Assembly: GCA_004293915.1 (NCBI GenBank)
Contig: RDZG01000075.1
Coordinates: 1-52,453, forward strand
Origin: Bacteroidota bacterium
GTDB lineage: Bacteria > Bacteroidota > Bacteroidia > Cytophagales > UBA9547
DNA: 52,453 bases
Direction of reading: 5' to 3'
The notes beneath the pieces were generated by a model. That model did no database searches. It was not told the origin of the DNA and saw nothing but the letters and a program-made list of their open reading frames with translations. Shown here piece by piece: positions 21,179 to 30,862 of the stretch. Position 1 is the stretch's first letter. Each line of letters opens with the position of its first letter. Made by a program: the position numbers and the translations under genes.

Positions 21179-23269
21179 ATGAAAAAAAACCATTTTTTTG
21201 ATTCACTTTTTTTATTGTTTTCAAATATAAAATTTGCTATAGTATCTTGGCTAGGCTTTCATTTTATAAGTTTATATTATGTATATAATAATTTTTCGAT
21301 AAATATCTTTTGGGTATTTAGTTTTTATACATTAATGCTTTTTTTACTTGGATTAATGTTTATAATTATTAATACAAAATACATTCATTCTAAATCAGAA
21401 TTAGAAAAAAACAAATCAATGTTTGAAGAAATTTTTAATTTTTCGAGTGATGCTATTTTTATTACAAAACCCCCTTTAAATCAAATTATTGATTGCAATC
21501 AAACTGCACTTAAAATGTTTGAAATTGCTAATAAAAAAGATATTATTGGTAAAAAAGGACATATATTTCACTTACACCCTTTGTCTGAAGAAGATATTGA
21601 AAAAATAAAAAATAAAATCAAAAAAAACGTAGCATACGAACTTCAATTAGAATATAAAACACATAATAATAACATTTTTTGGGGTCATTTGAATGGTTCA
21701 CCTATGCACATTTTAAATGAAGAATTTACAATAAACCGTATTTCTGATATAAGTTTAATTAAACATCAAGAAGAACAATTAAAATCTAGTATTGATAAAT
21801 TTCAGACTTTATTTGATTCTTCCGTAGATGCATTGTTTATAGTTGATAAAACCACTTTTTTAATACTTGATTGCAATCAAAAAGCAATTGAAATGTTTGA
21901 TGCAAAAAACAAGTCAGCATTAATTGGGATAAATGGTGCAAGTTTTCAAGTAAGAGATTTTTCCGAAAAAGAAATCGAGTATATCACTGAAAAAAATCAA
22001 TCAGGACAAAAAATAGAATTTGAATTAGAATATGAAACGTTTAATAAAAAACGTTTTTGGGGGCATTTGATTTCTACTCCAATAGTAATAGATAATGTTT
22101 CTTGCAATTTTGTTAGAGTTTCGGATGTAAGTTCAAGAAAAAACACTGAATTATCTTTGTTTAAAAATCAAAAACTAACCGACTTAATAGCCGAAATTTC
22201 TCCGATTCAAATTTGGATTCATGATATTAAAAACCAAAAAATTGATTATGCTAACAAAGCTTTTTATAATATTGTTGGCTACACTCCAGAAGAGGTAATC
22301 ACTTTAGGTCCAGCATATTTTGATTTGTCGATTTATCCAGATGATATTCCATTAATGCAATCGTTAATTGAAAAAATATACGATATGCAAGATGATGATA
22401 CATTGAATTTTCAACACCGTGTGATTGATAAATCAAAAAACGTACATTGGCAAGAGTTTAGGATAAGAGTATTTGAGCGGGATGCTAAAGGTAATGTGAT
22501 AAAAATAATTGGAAATTCAATAGACATAACTGAAACAAAAGAAACAGAATCTAAACTAATAGACACCAATAAAGAGCTAAAACAAATTAACGAAGAGTTA
22601 GATGCATTTGTATATCGAGCATCGCATGATTTAAGAGCTCCATTGACATCTGTTTTGGGACTATTAAATTTGACACAAATCGAAAATAAAGACCCCGAAA
22701 CTGTTGCATATGTGCCATTGATGCAAAAAAGCATCGAACGTTTATTAGATGTAATTAATGATTTAATCAATTTTTCAAAAAATTCACGATTAGAAATTTC
22801 GAGCGAAAAAATTGATTTTGTGGCATTAACGAAAGATGTTTTTAATGAGTTTTTATATCTCGAAAATGCCAGTCATATAGAATTAATAATTGAAAAAAAC
22901 ATAGATTTTGATTTTTATTCCGATTATATGCGTTTGTATTTGTTATTTAATAATCTGATTTCAAACGCGATTAAATACCATGATTTTTCTAAACAAAAAC
23001 AGTACATAAAAATCAGTATTGAATCTAATAATCAAAATGCAAAAATCACAGTACAAGATAATGGCTTAGGAATTGCAGATGAATATAAAGACCGAATTTT
23101 TAATATGTTTTTTAGAGCAAATGCTGCTTCAACAGGTTCAGGATTAGGTTTATATATTGTAAAAGGGATTTTAGAAAAGCTTAAAGGAAGTATCAATATG
23201 GAATCTAAACGTAGCGAAGGCACAAGTTTTATAGTAGAAATCCCAAATAGTATCTATCTCCAAAATTAA
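21179..23269 (+). CDS. Membrane-bound PAS-domain sensor histidine kinase
   Basis: A 696-residue sensor kinase. Two membrane helices (about 15-35 and 40-62) come first. Three PAS domains follow (about 75-195, 205-325, 335-460); the first two are similar to each other, each with Ile-x-Asp-Cys-Asn-Gln and Phe-Trp-Gly-His-Leu. Next is the HisKA helix with phospho-acceptor His483 in Arg-Ala-Ser-His-Asp-Leu-Arg-Ala-Pro and an ATPase domain with the N box (Asn-Asn-Leu-Ile-Ser-Asn-Ala-Ile-Lys-Tyr), G1 (Asp-Asn-Gly-Leu-Gly-Ile) and G2 (Gly-Ser-Gly-Leu-Gly-Leu-Tyr). No response regulator is adjacent, so it is an orphan kinase. The signal is unknown. Confidence 0.9.
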   Translation: MKKNHFFDSLFLLFSNIKFAIVSWLGFHFISLYYVYNNFSINIFWVFSFYTLMLFLLGLMFIIINTKYIHSKSELEKNKSMFEEIFNFSSDAIFITKPPLNQIIDCNQTALKMFEIANKKDIIGKKGHIFHLHPLSEEDIEKIKNKIKKNVAYELQLEYKTHNNNIFWGHLNGSPMHILNEEFTINRISDISLIKHQEEQLKSSIDKFQTLFDSSVDALFIVDKTTFLILDCNQKAIEMFDAKNKSALIGINGASFQVRDFSEKEIEYITEKNQSGQKIEFELEYETFNKKRFWGHLISTPIVIDNVSCNFVRVSDVSSRKNTELSLFKNQKLTDLIAEISPIQIWIHDIKNQKIDYANKAFYNIVGYTPEEVITLGPAYFDLSIYPDDIPLMQSLIEKIYDMQDDDTLNFQHRVIDKSKNVHWQEFRIRVFERDAKGNVIKIIGNSIDITETKETESKLIDTNKELKQINEELDAFVYRASHDLRAPLTSVLGLLNLTQIENKDPETVAYVPLMQKSIERLLDVINDLINFSKNSRLEISSEKIDFVALTKDVFNEFLYLENASHIELIIEKNIDFDFYSDYMRLYLLFNNLISNAIKYHDFSKQKQYIKISIESNNQNAKITVQDNGLGIADEYKDRIFNMFFRANAASTGSGLGLYIVKGILEKLKGSINMESKRSEGTSFIVEIPNSIYLQN

Positions 23270-23282
23270 AGATTAATTTTTA

Positions 23283-23313
23283 TTTGTATTCTCTTATAAG
23301 TTTTTTATCTTTG
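23283..23313 (+). promoter_or_regulatory. Promoter of the lamin-tail protein gene
   Basis: TTTG (23283-23286), 19 nt, TATCTTTG (23306-23313): exact Bacteroidota consensus. The expected transcript start is about 23320, only about 13 nt before the GTG start at 23333, which supports that start codon. Confidence 0.85.
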
Positions 23314-23332
23314 AAAAGATGAGACTTTAAAA

Positions 23333-26300
23333 GTGAGCAAAGCACTGATAATTACCATTTTACTTAATTTTTTGTTTAGCAAAAGTAATGCTCAACTCAT
23401 CGAAAATTTTGAAAATGGCAACATTACAACTAATCCAGTTTGGGATGGAGATATTTCAAATTTTAGCGTTACAGGTTCAACTCAATTGAGGCTAAATGCT
23501 CCAACAACCTTAACATCAAGCTATATTTCTACTCCACTTTTATTGAACAACTTAAAAAATAATGAATGGAATATTTCAATTCGACACAATTTCGCATCAT
23601 CGGCTACAAACAGAAGCAGAGTTTATATTGCTTCTGATGTTTCTACGCTTTCATCAACCAACCTAAACGGATATTATTTGCAAATTGGCGAAACTGGAAG
23701 TGGCGATGTAGTAAGTTTGTTTCGGCAAACAGGAAACACAAGTACATCTTTATTGCGTGGAACAACCACCATTGCTAGTGCATTTTCTGTTGATATTAAA
23801 TTAACCTACTCAAATTCAGGACTTTGGGAAATGTATGTGAAATCTACAACTAGTGCTGTCTTTGGAAATGCTGAAGCAAGTACTTTGGATATTACCAATA
23901 ATTCGGCAAATTATTTTGGGATATTTGTAAATTACACATCCACAAATAGGCAAAATTTTTGGTTTGATAACATTACAGTTACTTCTTTACCTGACATCTA
24001 TCCGCCTGAATTACAAACGGTTACTGCTTTAGGTTTAAATGTTCTTCAACTCGAATTTAGCGAAGCCATTTCAACTGCAACGAGCACATTGTTAGGAAAT
24101 TATCTTTTAAATAATACTCAAAATCCTACTGAAATTTCAGTTGTTGGAATCAATAAAGTAAATCTTACTTTTAATGGAACTACTTTTTCTGGTTCAAACA
24201 CTATTTCGGTTTCTGGAATTCAAGATTTGGCTGGGAATACTATTTTACCTAATTCAACCTTGAGTTTCAACTTTTCTATTCCTATACCACCTTATGTTTT
24301 TAGTTTTAGAGATATTGTAATTAACGAAATTATGTCTGATATAAATCCTGCTCCAAACGGATTGCCTGCTGTAGAATATATCGAAATTTATAACACAAAA
24401 TCGCAAACTATTAATCTTCAAAACGTAATTTTGAGAGATTATGCATCTTCTGGAACTTTTGTAAATAAAACCATTACAGGCATATTTACAATTGCTGGAA
24501 ATGGTTTTTTGATTTTGTGTAGCAATTCGGCAAAATCCTCATTATCAGGATTAAATATTCCCATATATAGTTTTTCAACTTTAGACCCAAGCACAGAAGA
24601 TAAATTCGAGATTTTAGATACACAAGGAAACGTCATCGACCAAGTAGAATATTTTAGTAGTTGGTATAAAAACAGTTCAAAATCTGGCGGAGGTTGGTCG
24701 TTAGAACAAATTAATCCAAATACAACTTGCACTGGTTCAAACAATTGGGCTGCTTCCACAAGCTCAAACGGTGGCACTCCTGGACTTCAAAACAGTATAT
24801 TTACAAGCACTATCACTGGGAAAAAACCTACTATTATATCCCTAAAAATTGTAAACTTAACACAAGTTGGTATTCGCTTTTCTGATGTTATTTCTCCATA
24901 TTCTTCTCAAATTATCGTTAGTTCTACAAGCTTAGGAATTGGAAATATAAATAGTAATGCAGATTCTGTTTTAGTAAATATTACTATGCCAATAGATTCT
25001 GGAATTGTTCATCATCTGCAAATTAAAAACATACAAAACTGTGAAGGTCAATTACTTATTGATACTTTTGCATTAATTTCATTACCCAAAAAAGCAAAAA
25101 AAGGTGATATTATTTTTTCTGAAATATATGCAGACGAAACACCATCTAACGGTTTGCCAGAAGGCGAGTTTATAGAAATTTATAACCAAACTGATAATGT
25201 TTTAGATTTGAGTTTATACAAACTTTGGGATTTAACTTCGGCTGGAACAATTCCTGCGGGTACAACTATATCTCCAAAATCTTATCTGATTTTATCCAAT
25301 ACCACAAATGCAAGTCTGTATGCAAGTTTTGGAAAAACAGTTGGTGTTCCATCTTTTCCGAGTTTAAATGCAACTGGTGATGATATTTCAATTAGAAATC
25401 CGCAAGGACAAACTATTTGCAGCATAAAATATAGTGATTCATGGTATGGAAATCAAAACAAACAAGATGGTGGCTGGAGTTTAGAAAAAATAGACTTGAA
25501 TAACTTGTGTGAATCCACTTCAAATTGGACAGCAAGTGTTGATGCCAAAGGAGGAACTCCAGGAAAAGCAAATAGCGTAGCAACTATAAATCCTGATTTA
25601 ACTCCACCTAATTTGCTTACTGCTTTTGCTATTTCGGATTCCATCTTATTTTTCAATTTTGATGATATTTTAGATAGTATTTCTGTGTTTGATGCAAAAA
25701 TATATCTTTCTAATAATCTTCAATTTACTATACAAGATGTTGGAATACAAGATATTACATTAAAAATAAATCCAAAATTATTTTCCAAAACTAATTATGT
25801 AATAAGTGTTTTAGGCATAAAAGATTGTGCTTTGAATCAACAAAACAATATGCAAACTAAAACATTTGTATTACCTGAAAAAGCTGTTTTAAACGATGTT
25901 TTAATCAACGAAGTTTTGTTTAATCCACGTACTGGAGGTGCTGATTTTGTGGAAGTTTATAATTATTCTACCAAAACTATAAATTTAAAAAATTGGATGC
26001 TTGCCAATATTGACAAAGATGGTAAGATTGCAAATCGTAAAAATATTTCTTTAGAAAACATACTTTTGGGTCCAAAATCTTATAAAGTTTTTACAACCGA
26101 CAACTTAAATATTTGGAATAGTTATCCAAAATCTGTTAAAGAAAGTTTTGTAGAAATGCCAACTTTTCCAAGTTTTGCAGACAATGAAGGCACAGTGGTT
26201 TTGCTAAATTCTGATTCGGTTAACATAGATAATTTTGCTTATAAAGATGATTTTCATTACGCTTTACTAGAAGACAAATCTGGCATTTCGCTTGAGCGAA

Positions 26301-26734
26301 TACGCTTCGATTTGCCTACTCAAGAGCCATCGAATTGGCAATCGGCAGCTACTTCGGCTGGCAGTGCTACTCCTGGATTCAAAAACTCTCAATCCGCTGC
26401 TGAAAACACAATCAACACAAAAATATTGTCATTCGAACCCAATGTTTTTACTCCAGACGATGATGGATGGCGAGATTTTACACTTATTACTTGTCAATTG
26501 CCCACAAATGGATACACTATTTCACTTCAAATCTTTGATGTGGAGGGAAGATTAATAAAAAATATTGCCAACAATATTTTGGTTGGAACTCAAGCTGTTT
26601 TTAAATGGGATGGACTCGATGATAGCAACAAAAGAGTATCGACTGGAACTTATATGCTTCTTTTAGAGGGATTTACACTCGATGGCAATAAAATCATTGA
26701 CAGAAATAATGTTGTTGTAGGTAGTAAATTTTAA
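23333..26734 (+). CDS. Large secreted lamin-tail-domain protein
   Basis: A 1133-residue exported protein with signal peptide (1-20, ending Ser-Asn-Ala-Gln). After a beta-sandwich region (about 21-215) it alternates Ig-like segments with three lamin-tail domains, starting near residues 325 (Ile-Val-Ile-Asn-Glu-Ile-Met), 595 (Ile-Ile-Phe-Ser-Glu-Ile-Tyr) and 855 (Val-Leu-Ile-Asn-Glu-Val-Leu), each with Phe/Tyr-(Ile/Val)-Glu-(Ile/Val)-Tyr-Asn and, near the end, Gly-Gly-(Thr)-Pro-Gly. The C-terminal ~95 residues form a FlgD/gliding-type Ig domain (Trp-Asp-Gly ... Gly-Thr-Tyr-Met-Leu-Leu-Leu). Such proteins are exported to the surface; binding or a structural role is inferred. The GTG start is set by the promoter. 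Confidence 0.85.
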   Translation: MSKALIITILLNFLFSKSNAQLIENFENGNITTNPVWDGDISNFSVTGSTQLRLNAPTTLTSSYISTPLLLNNLKNNEWNISIRHNFASSATNRSRVYIASDVSTLSSTNLNGYYLQIGETGSGDVVSLFRQTGNTSTSLLRGTTTIASAFSVDIKLTYSNSGLWEMYVKSTTSAVFGNAEASTLDITNNSANYFGIFVNYTSTNRQNFWFDNITVTSLPDIYPPELQTVTALGLNVLQLEFSEAISTATSTLLGNYLLNNTQNPTEISVVGINKVNLTFNGTTFSGSNTISVSGIQDLAGNTILPNSTLSFNFSIPIPPYVFSFRDIVINEIMSDINPAPNGLPAVEYIEIYNTKSQTINLQNVILRDYASSGTFVNKTITGIFTIAGNGFLILCSNSAKSSLSGLNIPIYSFSTLDPSTEDKFEILDTQGNVIDQVEYFSSWYKNSSKSGGGWSLEQINPNTTCTGSNNWAASTSSNGGTPGLQNSIFTSTITGKKPTIISLKIVNLTQVGIRFSDVISPYSSQIIVSSTSLGIGNINSNADSVLVNITMPIDSGIVHHLQIKNIQNCEGQLLIDTFALISLPKKAKKGDIIFSEIYADETPSNGLPEGEFIEIYNQTDNVLDLSLYKLWDLTSAGTIPAGTTISPKSYLILSNTTNASLYASFGKTVGVPSFPSLNATGDDISIRNPQGQTICSIKYSDSWYGNQNKQDGGWSLEKIDLNNLCESTSNWTASVDAKGGTPGKANSVATINPDLTPPNLLTAFAISDSILFFNFDDILDSISVFDAKIYLSNNLQFTIQDVGIQDITLKINPKLFSKTNYVISVLGIKDCALNQQNNMQTKTFVLPEKAVLNDVLINEVLFNPRTGGADFVEVYNYSTKTINLKNWMLANIDKDGKIANRKNISLENILLGPKSYKVFTTDNLNIWNSYPKSVKESFVEMPTFPSFADNEGTVVLLNSDSVNIDNFAYKDDFHYALLEDKSGISLERIRFDLPTQEPSNWQSAATSAGSATPGFKNSQSAAENTINTKILSFEPNVFTPDDDGWRDFTLITCQLPTNGYTISLQIFDVEGRLIKNIANNILVGTQAVFKWDGLDDSNKRVSTGTYMLLLEGFTLDGNKIIDRNNVVVGSKF

Positions 26735-26847
26735 AAACATAAGTCTTGTAATTTCTAATACAGTTCTTAACTGCGAAATTAGTATAGTAAAATATTAGAT
26801 TACTTGTTTGCGACTTAGCCAGTTTTGCAAGTCAAAACAAAAATTTC

Positions 26848-28110
26848 TTACCTACTTGTTTTCTTGCCAGAAAATTTTCCACCACTACCACCCGATTTAG
26901 AACTCGAATTTCCTGGTTTTCTTTTTTTGAAATAGGTACCCGCTTTTTGAGCAGGTTTTGCCGTTGCTATTACACCCGTAAACTCAACTGTAAATGGATT
27001 TATTGTTCCTTTAGTGATTTTTTTGTCAATCAATTTTTCAATATCTCGCAAATATTCTTGTTCAGAACTATCACAAAACGAAAATGCTATGCCACTTTGT
27101 CCAGCCCTACCTGTTCTACCAATACGATGCACATACGTTTCAGGAACATTTGGGAGTTCATAATTGATTACATGGCTCAAATTATCAACATCGATTCCAC
27201 GAGCAGCAATATCTGTGGCAACCAACACACGAGTAATGCCATCTTTAAAATTATTCAATGCTCTTTGTCTTGCATTTTGTGATTTATTGCCATGTATAGC
27301 TTCTGTTTCAACTCCAATACGCAACAAATCTTTTACAACTTTATCTGCTCCATGTTTTGTACGAGTAAAAACCAATGCACTAACTACATTTTTTTGATTT
27401 AATAAATGTGCTAAAAGAGGTCTTTTATGGCTGTTTTCAACACAAAAAACAGTCTGCTCAATTTTATCGGCTGTAGAAGATACCGGAGCTACTTCAACTT
27501 TTTCTGGGTTATTTAAAATCGAATTAGCTAAAGATAAAATTTCTTTTGGCATGGTTGCAGAAAAGAAAAGCGTTTGCCTTTCAGCAGGGATTTTAGTAAT
27601 AATTCGCTTAACATCTTGCACAAAACCCATATCGAGCATACGATCAGCTTCATCCAGAACTAAAATTTGAAGTTCGTTTAATTTAACCCAACCTTGATTC
27701 ATCAAATCGAGTAATCTGCCTGGAGTTGCTACTAAAATATCAACTCCTCTTTTTAATTTATCAACTTGTGGAACTTGTGAAACTCCACCAAATATTACTA
27801 AATGATTGAGTTTGGTAAATTGCCCATAAATTTCAATATTTTCTTGAATTTGAATTGCTAACTCGCGAGTTGGAGTCAAAATCAATGCTTTAATTCCTTT
27901 TTTAGAACTGGCTTGTGTGTGTAAAAGTTGAATGATTGGAATGGCAAAAGCAGCCGTTTTTCCAGTTCCTGTTTGGGCACAACCCAAAAGGTCTTTACCA
28001 CTTAAAATAATTGGAATACTTTTTTCTTGAATTGGTGTAGGTTGCTTATAACCAGCGTTTTGGAGTGCCGATAATATTGGCGGAATAAGTTTTAAATCTT
28101 CGAATTGCAA
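26848..28110 (-). CDS. DEAD-box ATP-dependent RNA helicase (RhlE type)
   Basis: A 420-residue RNA helicase. All core motifs are visible: Q motif (Pro-Thr-Pro-Ile-Gln), I (Gln-Thr-Gly-Thr-Gly-Lys-Thr, Lys51), Ia (Pro-Thr-Arg-Glu-Leu), II (Asp-Glu-Ala-Asp), III (Ser-Ala-Thr), and in the second domain Val-Ala-Thr-Asp-Ile-Ala-Ala-Arg-Gly-Ile-Asp and VI (His-Arg-Ile-Gly-Arg-Thr-Gly-Arg-Ala-Gly). The C-terminus is a basic Gly/Ser/Lys tail that would bind RNA, as in RhlE. These enzymes remodel ribosome precursors and structured mRNA, often at low temperature. Single gene. Confidence 0.93.
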   Translation of the reverse strand: MQFEDLKLIPPILSALQNAGYKQPTPIQEKSIPIILSGKDLLGCAQTGTGKTAAFAIPIIQLLHTQASSKKGIKALILTPTRELAIQIQENIEIYGQFTKLNHLVIFGGVSQVPQVDKLKRGVDILVATPGRLLDLMNQGWVKLNELQILVLDEADRMLDMGFVQDVKRIITKIPAERQTLFFSATMPKEILSLANSILNNPEKVEVAPVSSTADKIEQTVFCVENSHKRPLLAHLLNQKNVVSALVFTRTKHGADKVVKDLLRIGVETEAIHGNKSQNARQRALNNFKDGITRVLVATDIAARGIDVDNLSHVINYELPNVPETYVHRIGRTGRAGQSGIAFSFCDSSEQEYLRDIEKLIDKKITKGTINPFTVEFTGVIATAKPAQKAGTYFKKRKPGNSSSKSGGSGGKFSGKKTSR

Positions 28111-28144
28111 ATGAATGATGTTGAGTTTATAAAATAATAATATC

Positions 28145-28152
28145 CAAAGATA
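28145..28152 (-). promoter_or_regulatory. -7 box for the RNA helicase
   Basis: TATCTTTG on the minus strand fits TAnnTTTG, about 35 bp before the helicase start. The -33 spacing is not canonical (CAAA 16 nt away). Confidence 0.45.
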
Positions 28153-28234
28153 ACACTTAATTGAGCAACAAAAATAAATGTTTGTGAAATTGCCAACTAA
28201 TAGTTAATGTTGTTATATCTTAAAACGCAATTTA

Positions 28235-28462
28235 GTGAACGAACAAGTCCCCAATTCGGCATTATTAATCGAACTTACACAAATGAAAATGCCATTTGGC
28301 AAACATAAAGGAATTGTGTTGTATAAATTGCCAGTAAACTACCTCGAATGGTTTCAAAGAAAAGGATTTCCAGCAGGAAAACTTGGTATGCTTTTAGCAA
28401 CTTTATATGAAATAAGGCTTAATGGTTTAGATGAGATTTTGCATAAAATTGCAAACAAATAA
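28235..28462 (+). CDS. DUF3820 family protein
   Basis: A 75-residue protein with the DUF3820 signature Lys-Met-Pro-Phe-Gly-Lys-His-Lys-Gly followed by Leu-Pro-x-x-Tyr-Leu-Glu-Trp-Phe and a C-terminal helix. The same fold occurs as an accessory part of exonuclease-like proteins and may bind nucleic acid; no activity is proven as far as I know. It uses a GTG start at 28235, since no ATG lies before the conserved core except an internal one. It stands divergent from the helicase and convergent with the next gene, 3 bp apart. Confidence 0.82.
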   Translation: MNEQVPNSALLIELTQMKMPFGKHKGIVLYKLPVNYLEWFQRKGFPAGKLGMLLATLYEIRLNGLDEILHKIANK

Positions 28463-28465
28463 GTT

Positions 28466-28987
28466 TTATTTGCTCAAAACCGATTTATTGTACGCCTTAA
28501 TTGACTTTTTCAGCGTAGAACTATCAATTAATGCAGCCGAAATCAATGTAGCTGTAACAACTCCAGCACCAATACCAAAAACAGGTGCATTAAAATCGCC
28601 ACCACCTGCAGCCCTGCCAAGTGGATAACCAACCATTGCACCACCAATAATTGCTGGGACAAAAAGTATATAGCTCCATGTTTCGGCTTTTTTATACACT
28701 TGATTTGAAGCATTATTTGATTTTAAAATTTCCAAAAGTTGTTGTTTGGTAAGTGCTTTCGTACCTATAAAATAACCTTTATCTGTTTTTGAAATTGTAT
28801 CAGCAGGTGCTTCAACATATTCATTCAATAACGTTTTTTGAGTTTCAATATTTGAATCAACTGTTTGATTTTCAACTGATAAATTAGAATATTGAGTTTC
28901 ATTATTTAGCTCAATTTTCGTTTGAGAAAAACCTGAAATAAAATTTATTTGGATTAGGAATATTACAATTGAAATTGATTTATGCAT
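28466..28987 (-). CDS. Hypothetical secreted or membrane protein
   Basis: A 173-residue protein with a signal peptide (about 1-21, ending Gly-Phe-Ser-Gln), a polar middle with Gly-Tyr-Phe-Ile-Gly-Thr-Lys-Ala-Leu-Thr-Lys-Gln-Gln-Leu, and a Gly-rich hydrophobic region (about 105-155) that probably spans a membrane as a hairpin. Small envelope proteins with such a glycine-zipper segment are common in Bacteroidota, but I cannot name a family or role. Single gene. Confidence 0.68.
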   Translation of the reverse strand: MHKSISIVIFLIQINFISGFSQTKIELNNETQYSNLSVENQTVDSNIETQKTLLNEYVEAPADTISKTDKGYFIGTKALTKQQLLEILKSNNASNQVYKKAETWSYILFVPAIIGGAMVGYPLGRAAGGGDFNAPVFGIGAGVVTATLISAALIDSSTLKKSIKAYNKSVLSK

Positions 28988-29068
28988 GGAATTGTATTTA
29001 ATTGATTTTCAAAAGTATAAAAATTTATTTTAAATGCAATAGTTTGGTCTTGTGCTTAAACTCATTTT

Positions 29069-29647
29069 TTAAATCTCAATCACAACACCATTTTGCAATT
29101 CGTAAACTTTTTTTGATTCTGGACAAACTGCTTTATTTTGCGAATCAAAAGTAAGTTTATAGCCATTTTTGCTCATCCAACCCGTTTGTTTTGCTGGATT
29201 TCCAACCACTAAACTAAAGGGGTTTACATTTTTTGTAACTACACTTCCTGCTCCAATAAAAGCAAATTCTCCAATTGTGATTCCGCACAAAATAGTGGCA
29301 TTTGCACCAATAGAAGCTCCATTTTTTATGATTGTATTTTTGTATTCGTTTTTTCTTTCAATTGCACTTCGTGGATTTATGACATTTGTAAAAACAACAG
29401 ATGGTCCAATAAAAACATCGTTTTCGCAGGTTACACCAGTATAAATAGAAACATTATTTTGTATTTTAACATTGTCTCCAATTTTTACTTGTGGCGAAAC
29501 CACTACATTTTGACCAATATTACAGTTTTTTCCAATCTCTGAATTTTGCATAATATGCGAAAAATGCCAAATTTTTGTTCCTTCTCCAATTTTGCATGGT
29601 TGGTCTACAAAAGAGGAATGATGTACAAAAAAACTATTTTCTTCCAT
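29069..29647 (-). CDS. WbpD/WlbB-like sugar N-acetyltransferase (left-handed beta-helix)
   Basis: A 192-residue hexapeptide-repeat acyltransferase. The chain begins Phe-Val-His-His-Ser-Ser-Phe-Val and shows Gly-Thr-Lys-Ile-Trp-His-Phe-Ser-His-Ile, then repeated Ile-Gly-x-Asn hexapeptides forming the beta-helix, and Val-Val-Gly-Asn-Pro-Ala-Lys-Gln-Thr-Gly-Trp at the end. This pattern fits enzymes that acetylate UDP-2-acetamido-3-amino-glucuronate in O-antigen or capsule synthesis. It follows the polymerase-like gene with zero spacing, which supports a polysaccharide role, although the other sugar-synthesis genes are not here. Confidence 0.83.
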   Translation of the reverse strand: MEENSFFVHHSSFVDQPCKIGEGTKIWHFSHIMQNSEIGKNCNIGQNVVVSPQVKIGDNVKIQNNVSIYTGVTCENDVFIGPSVVFTNVINPRSAIERKNEYKNTIIKNGASIGANATILCGITIGEFAFIGAGSVVTKNVNPFSLVVGNPAKQTGWMSKNGYKLTFDSQNKAVCPESKKVYELQNGVVIEI

Positions 29648-30862
29648 TTAGATTTTGATTTTAAAAGGTACTCCAGCCCAAAACGGTTTAGAATCTTCAG
29701 AAACGCGTGCTACAATACATGAAATAATGATATTGTATGAAAACACCAACGTATTATCAATTAGAAACAAAGCTACAAAATTAAAAAACATCATCAGTCC
29801 GGGTTTGCTACCACAATAAAGATAATACATAACCATAAAATAAACAAAAACACCAACCAATCCAATATCGTAATGAAGTTTTAATAAGTCGTTATGTGCC
29901 AAAAAAGGTTTGGTATAAAAATAATAAATTTCGTGTTGAATTGTTTTCCAAAGATAATATTCCGATTGTCCTATTCCATTGCCTAACAAATAGTTAATCC
30001 AACCTCGATTATAAACTTCGGGCAACCACAATTGAGAAATAAACAGCCTACCTGTAAGAAATTTGTCGGGTTTTACATCTGTTTTTCCACTTATATCTAA
30101 AACAAAATTGGTAACAAATTCTAAGTTCATAGCTATCAAGTAGAAGCATACAAAATAAATAAGCAAAAAAACAACCAATCCTTTTTTGGTTCTATCTAAT
30201 TTGAAAAATTCGATAAACAAATAAAAAGCTCCAATAGAAGCAAAAATGCCCAATAAATTTGCTCTTTTATTTACTAAAAGCATAAAAAATATAGCTATAG
30301 CAGTAAAAATATAATCTTTTTTATAAATGAAATACAATACAAAAATACCAGCAACAGTACCAAAATGGTATTCGTGTTTATAATCAAAGTTACTTTTTAT
30401 AATCGAATGCATCAGATTAAAATTTATGTCGAATTTTATCCAAATAACATAACAAACAAATGATGCAAAAAATAAAGCTATGATGTGTTGATGTTTAAAT
30501 GTTAAATTTTTGAAAGAAAAAAGTAATAATGGTCCAGTTGTGATAACAATATCTCGCCACACATTTGTCCAATATATTTCGGTAGTTGGAGCAACTAGCA
30601 TCAAACTAATAGCACAGGAACATAAATAAATAATTGCTATGATTAAATAACTGAAATTTAGCTTAATATCTATCAAATTTCCAAAAAACAAATAGATTAT
30701 TATTACTGTAATAAACCCAAAAAATGGCATAAAATAAAAAATCTGTTTTACCTCATCAATGGTGTGATAAACCAATAAAAGTGGGATAAATAATCCGAAA
30801 ACTAATATTTCTGAAATATCTAGTTTAATATTACTTTTATTAGCTAACAATATGGAGTTCAT
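29648..30862 (-). CDS. O-antigen polymerase/ligase-like membrane protein
   Basis: A 404-residue integral membrane protein with about 10-12 helices. A long periplasmic loop before the end carries Gly-Asn-Gly-Ile-Gly-Gln-Ser-Glu and Ala-His-Asn-Asp-Leu-Leu-Lys-Leu-His-Tyr-Asp-Ile-Gly-Leu-Val-Gly, the conserved block of Wzy/WaaL-type proteins with its functional His. It likely polymerises or transfers polysaccharide on a lipid carrier at the inner membrane. It starts directly after the TolC-like stop and ends directly at the acetyltransferase start, so the three genes form a tight operon. Confidence 0.8.
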   Translation of the reverse strand: MNSILLANKSNIKLDISEILVFGLFIPLLLVYHTIDEVKQIFYFMPFFGFITVIIIYLFFGNLIDIKLNFSYLIIAIIYLCSCAISLMLVAPTTEIYWTNVWRDIVITTGPLLLFSFKNLTFKHQHIIALFFASFVCYVIWIKFDINFNLMHSIIKSNFDYKHEYHFGTVAGIFVLYFIYKKDYIFTAIAIFFMLLVNKRANLLGIFASIGAFYLFIEFFKLDRTKKGLVVFLLIYFVCFYLIAMNLEFVTNFVLDISGKTDVKPDKFLTGRLFISQLWLPEVYNRGWINYLLGNGIGQSEYYLWKTIQHEIYYFYTKPFLAHNDLLKLHYDIGLVGVFVYFMVMYYLYCGSKPGLMMFFNFVALFLIDNTLVFSYNIIISCIVARVSEDSKPFWAGVPFKIKI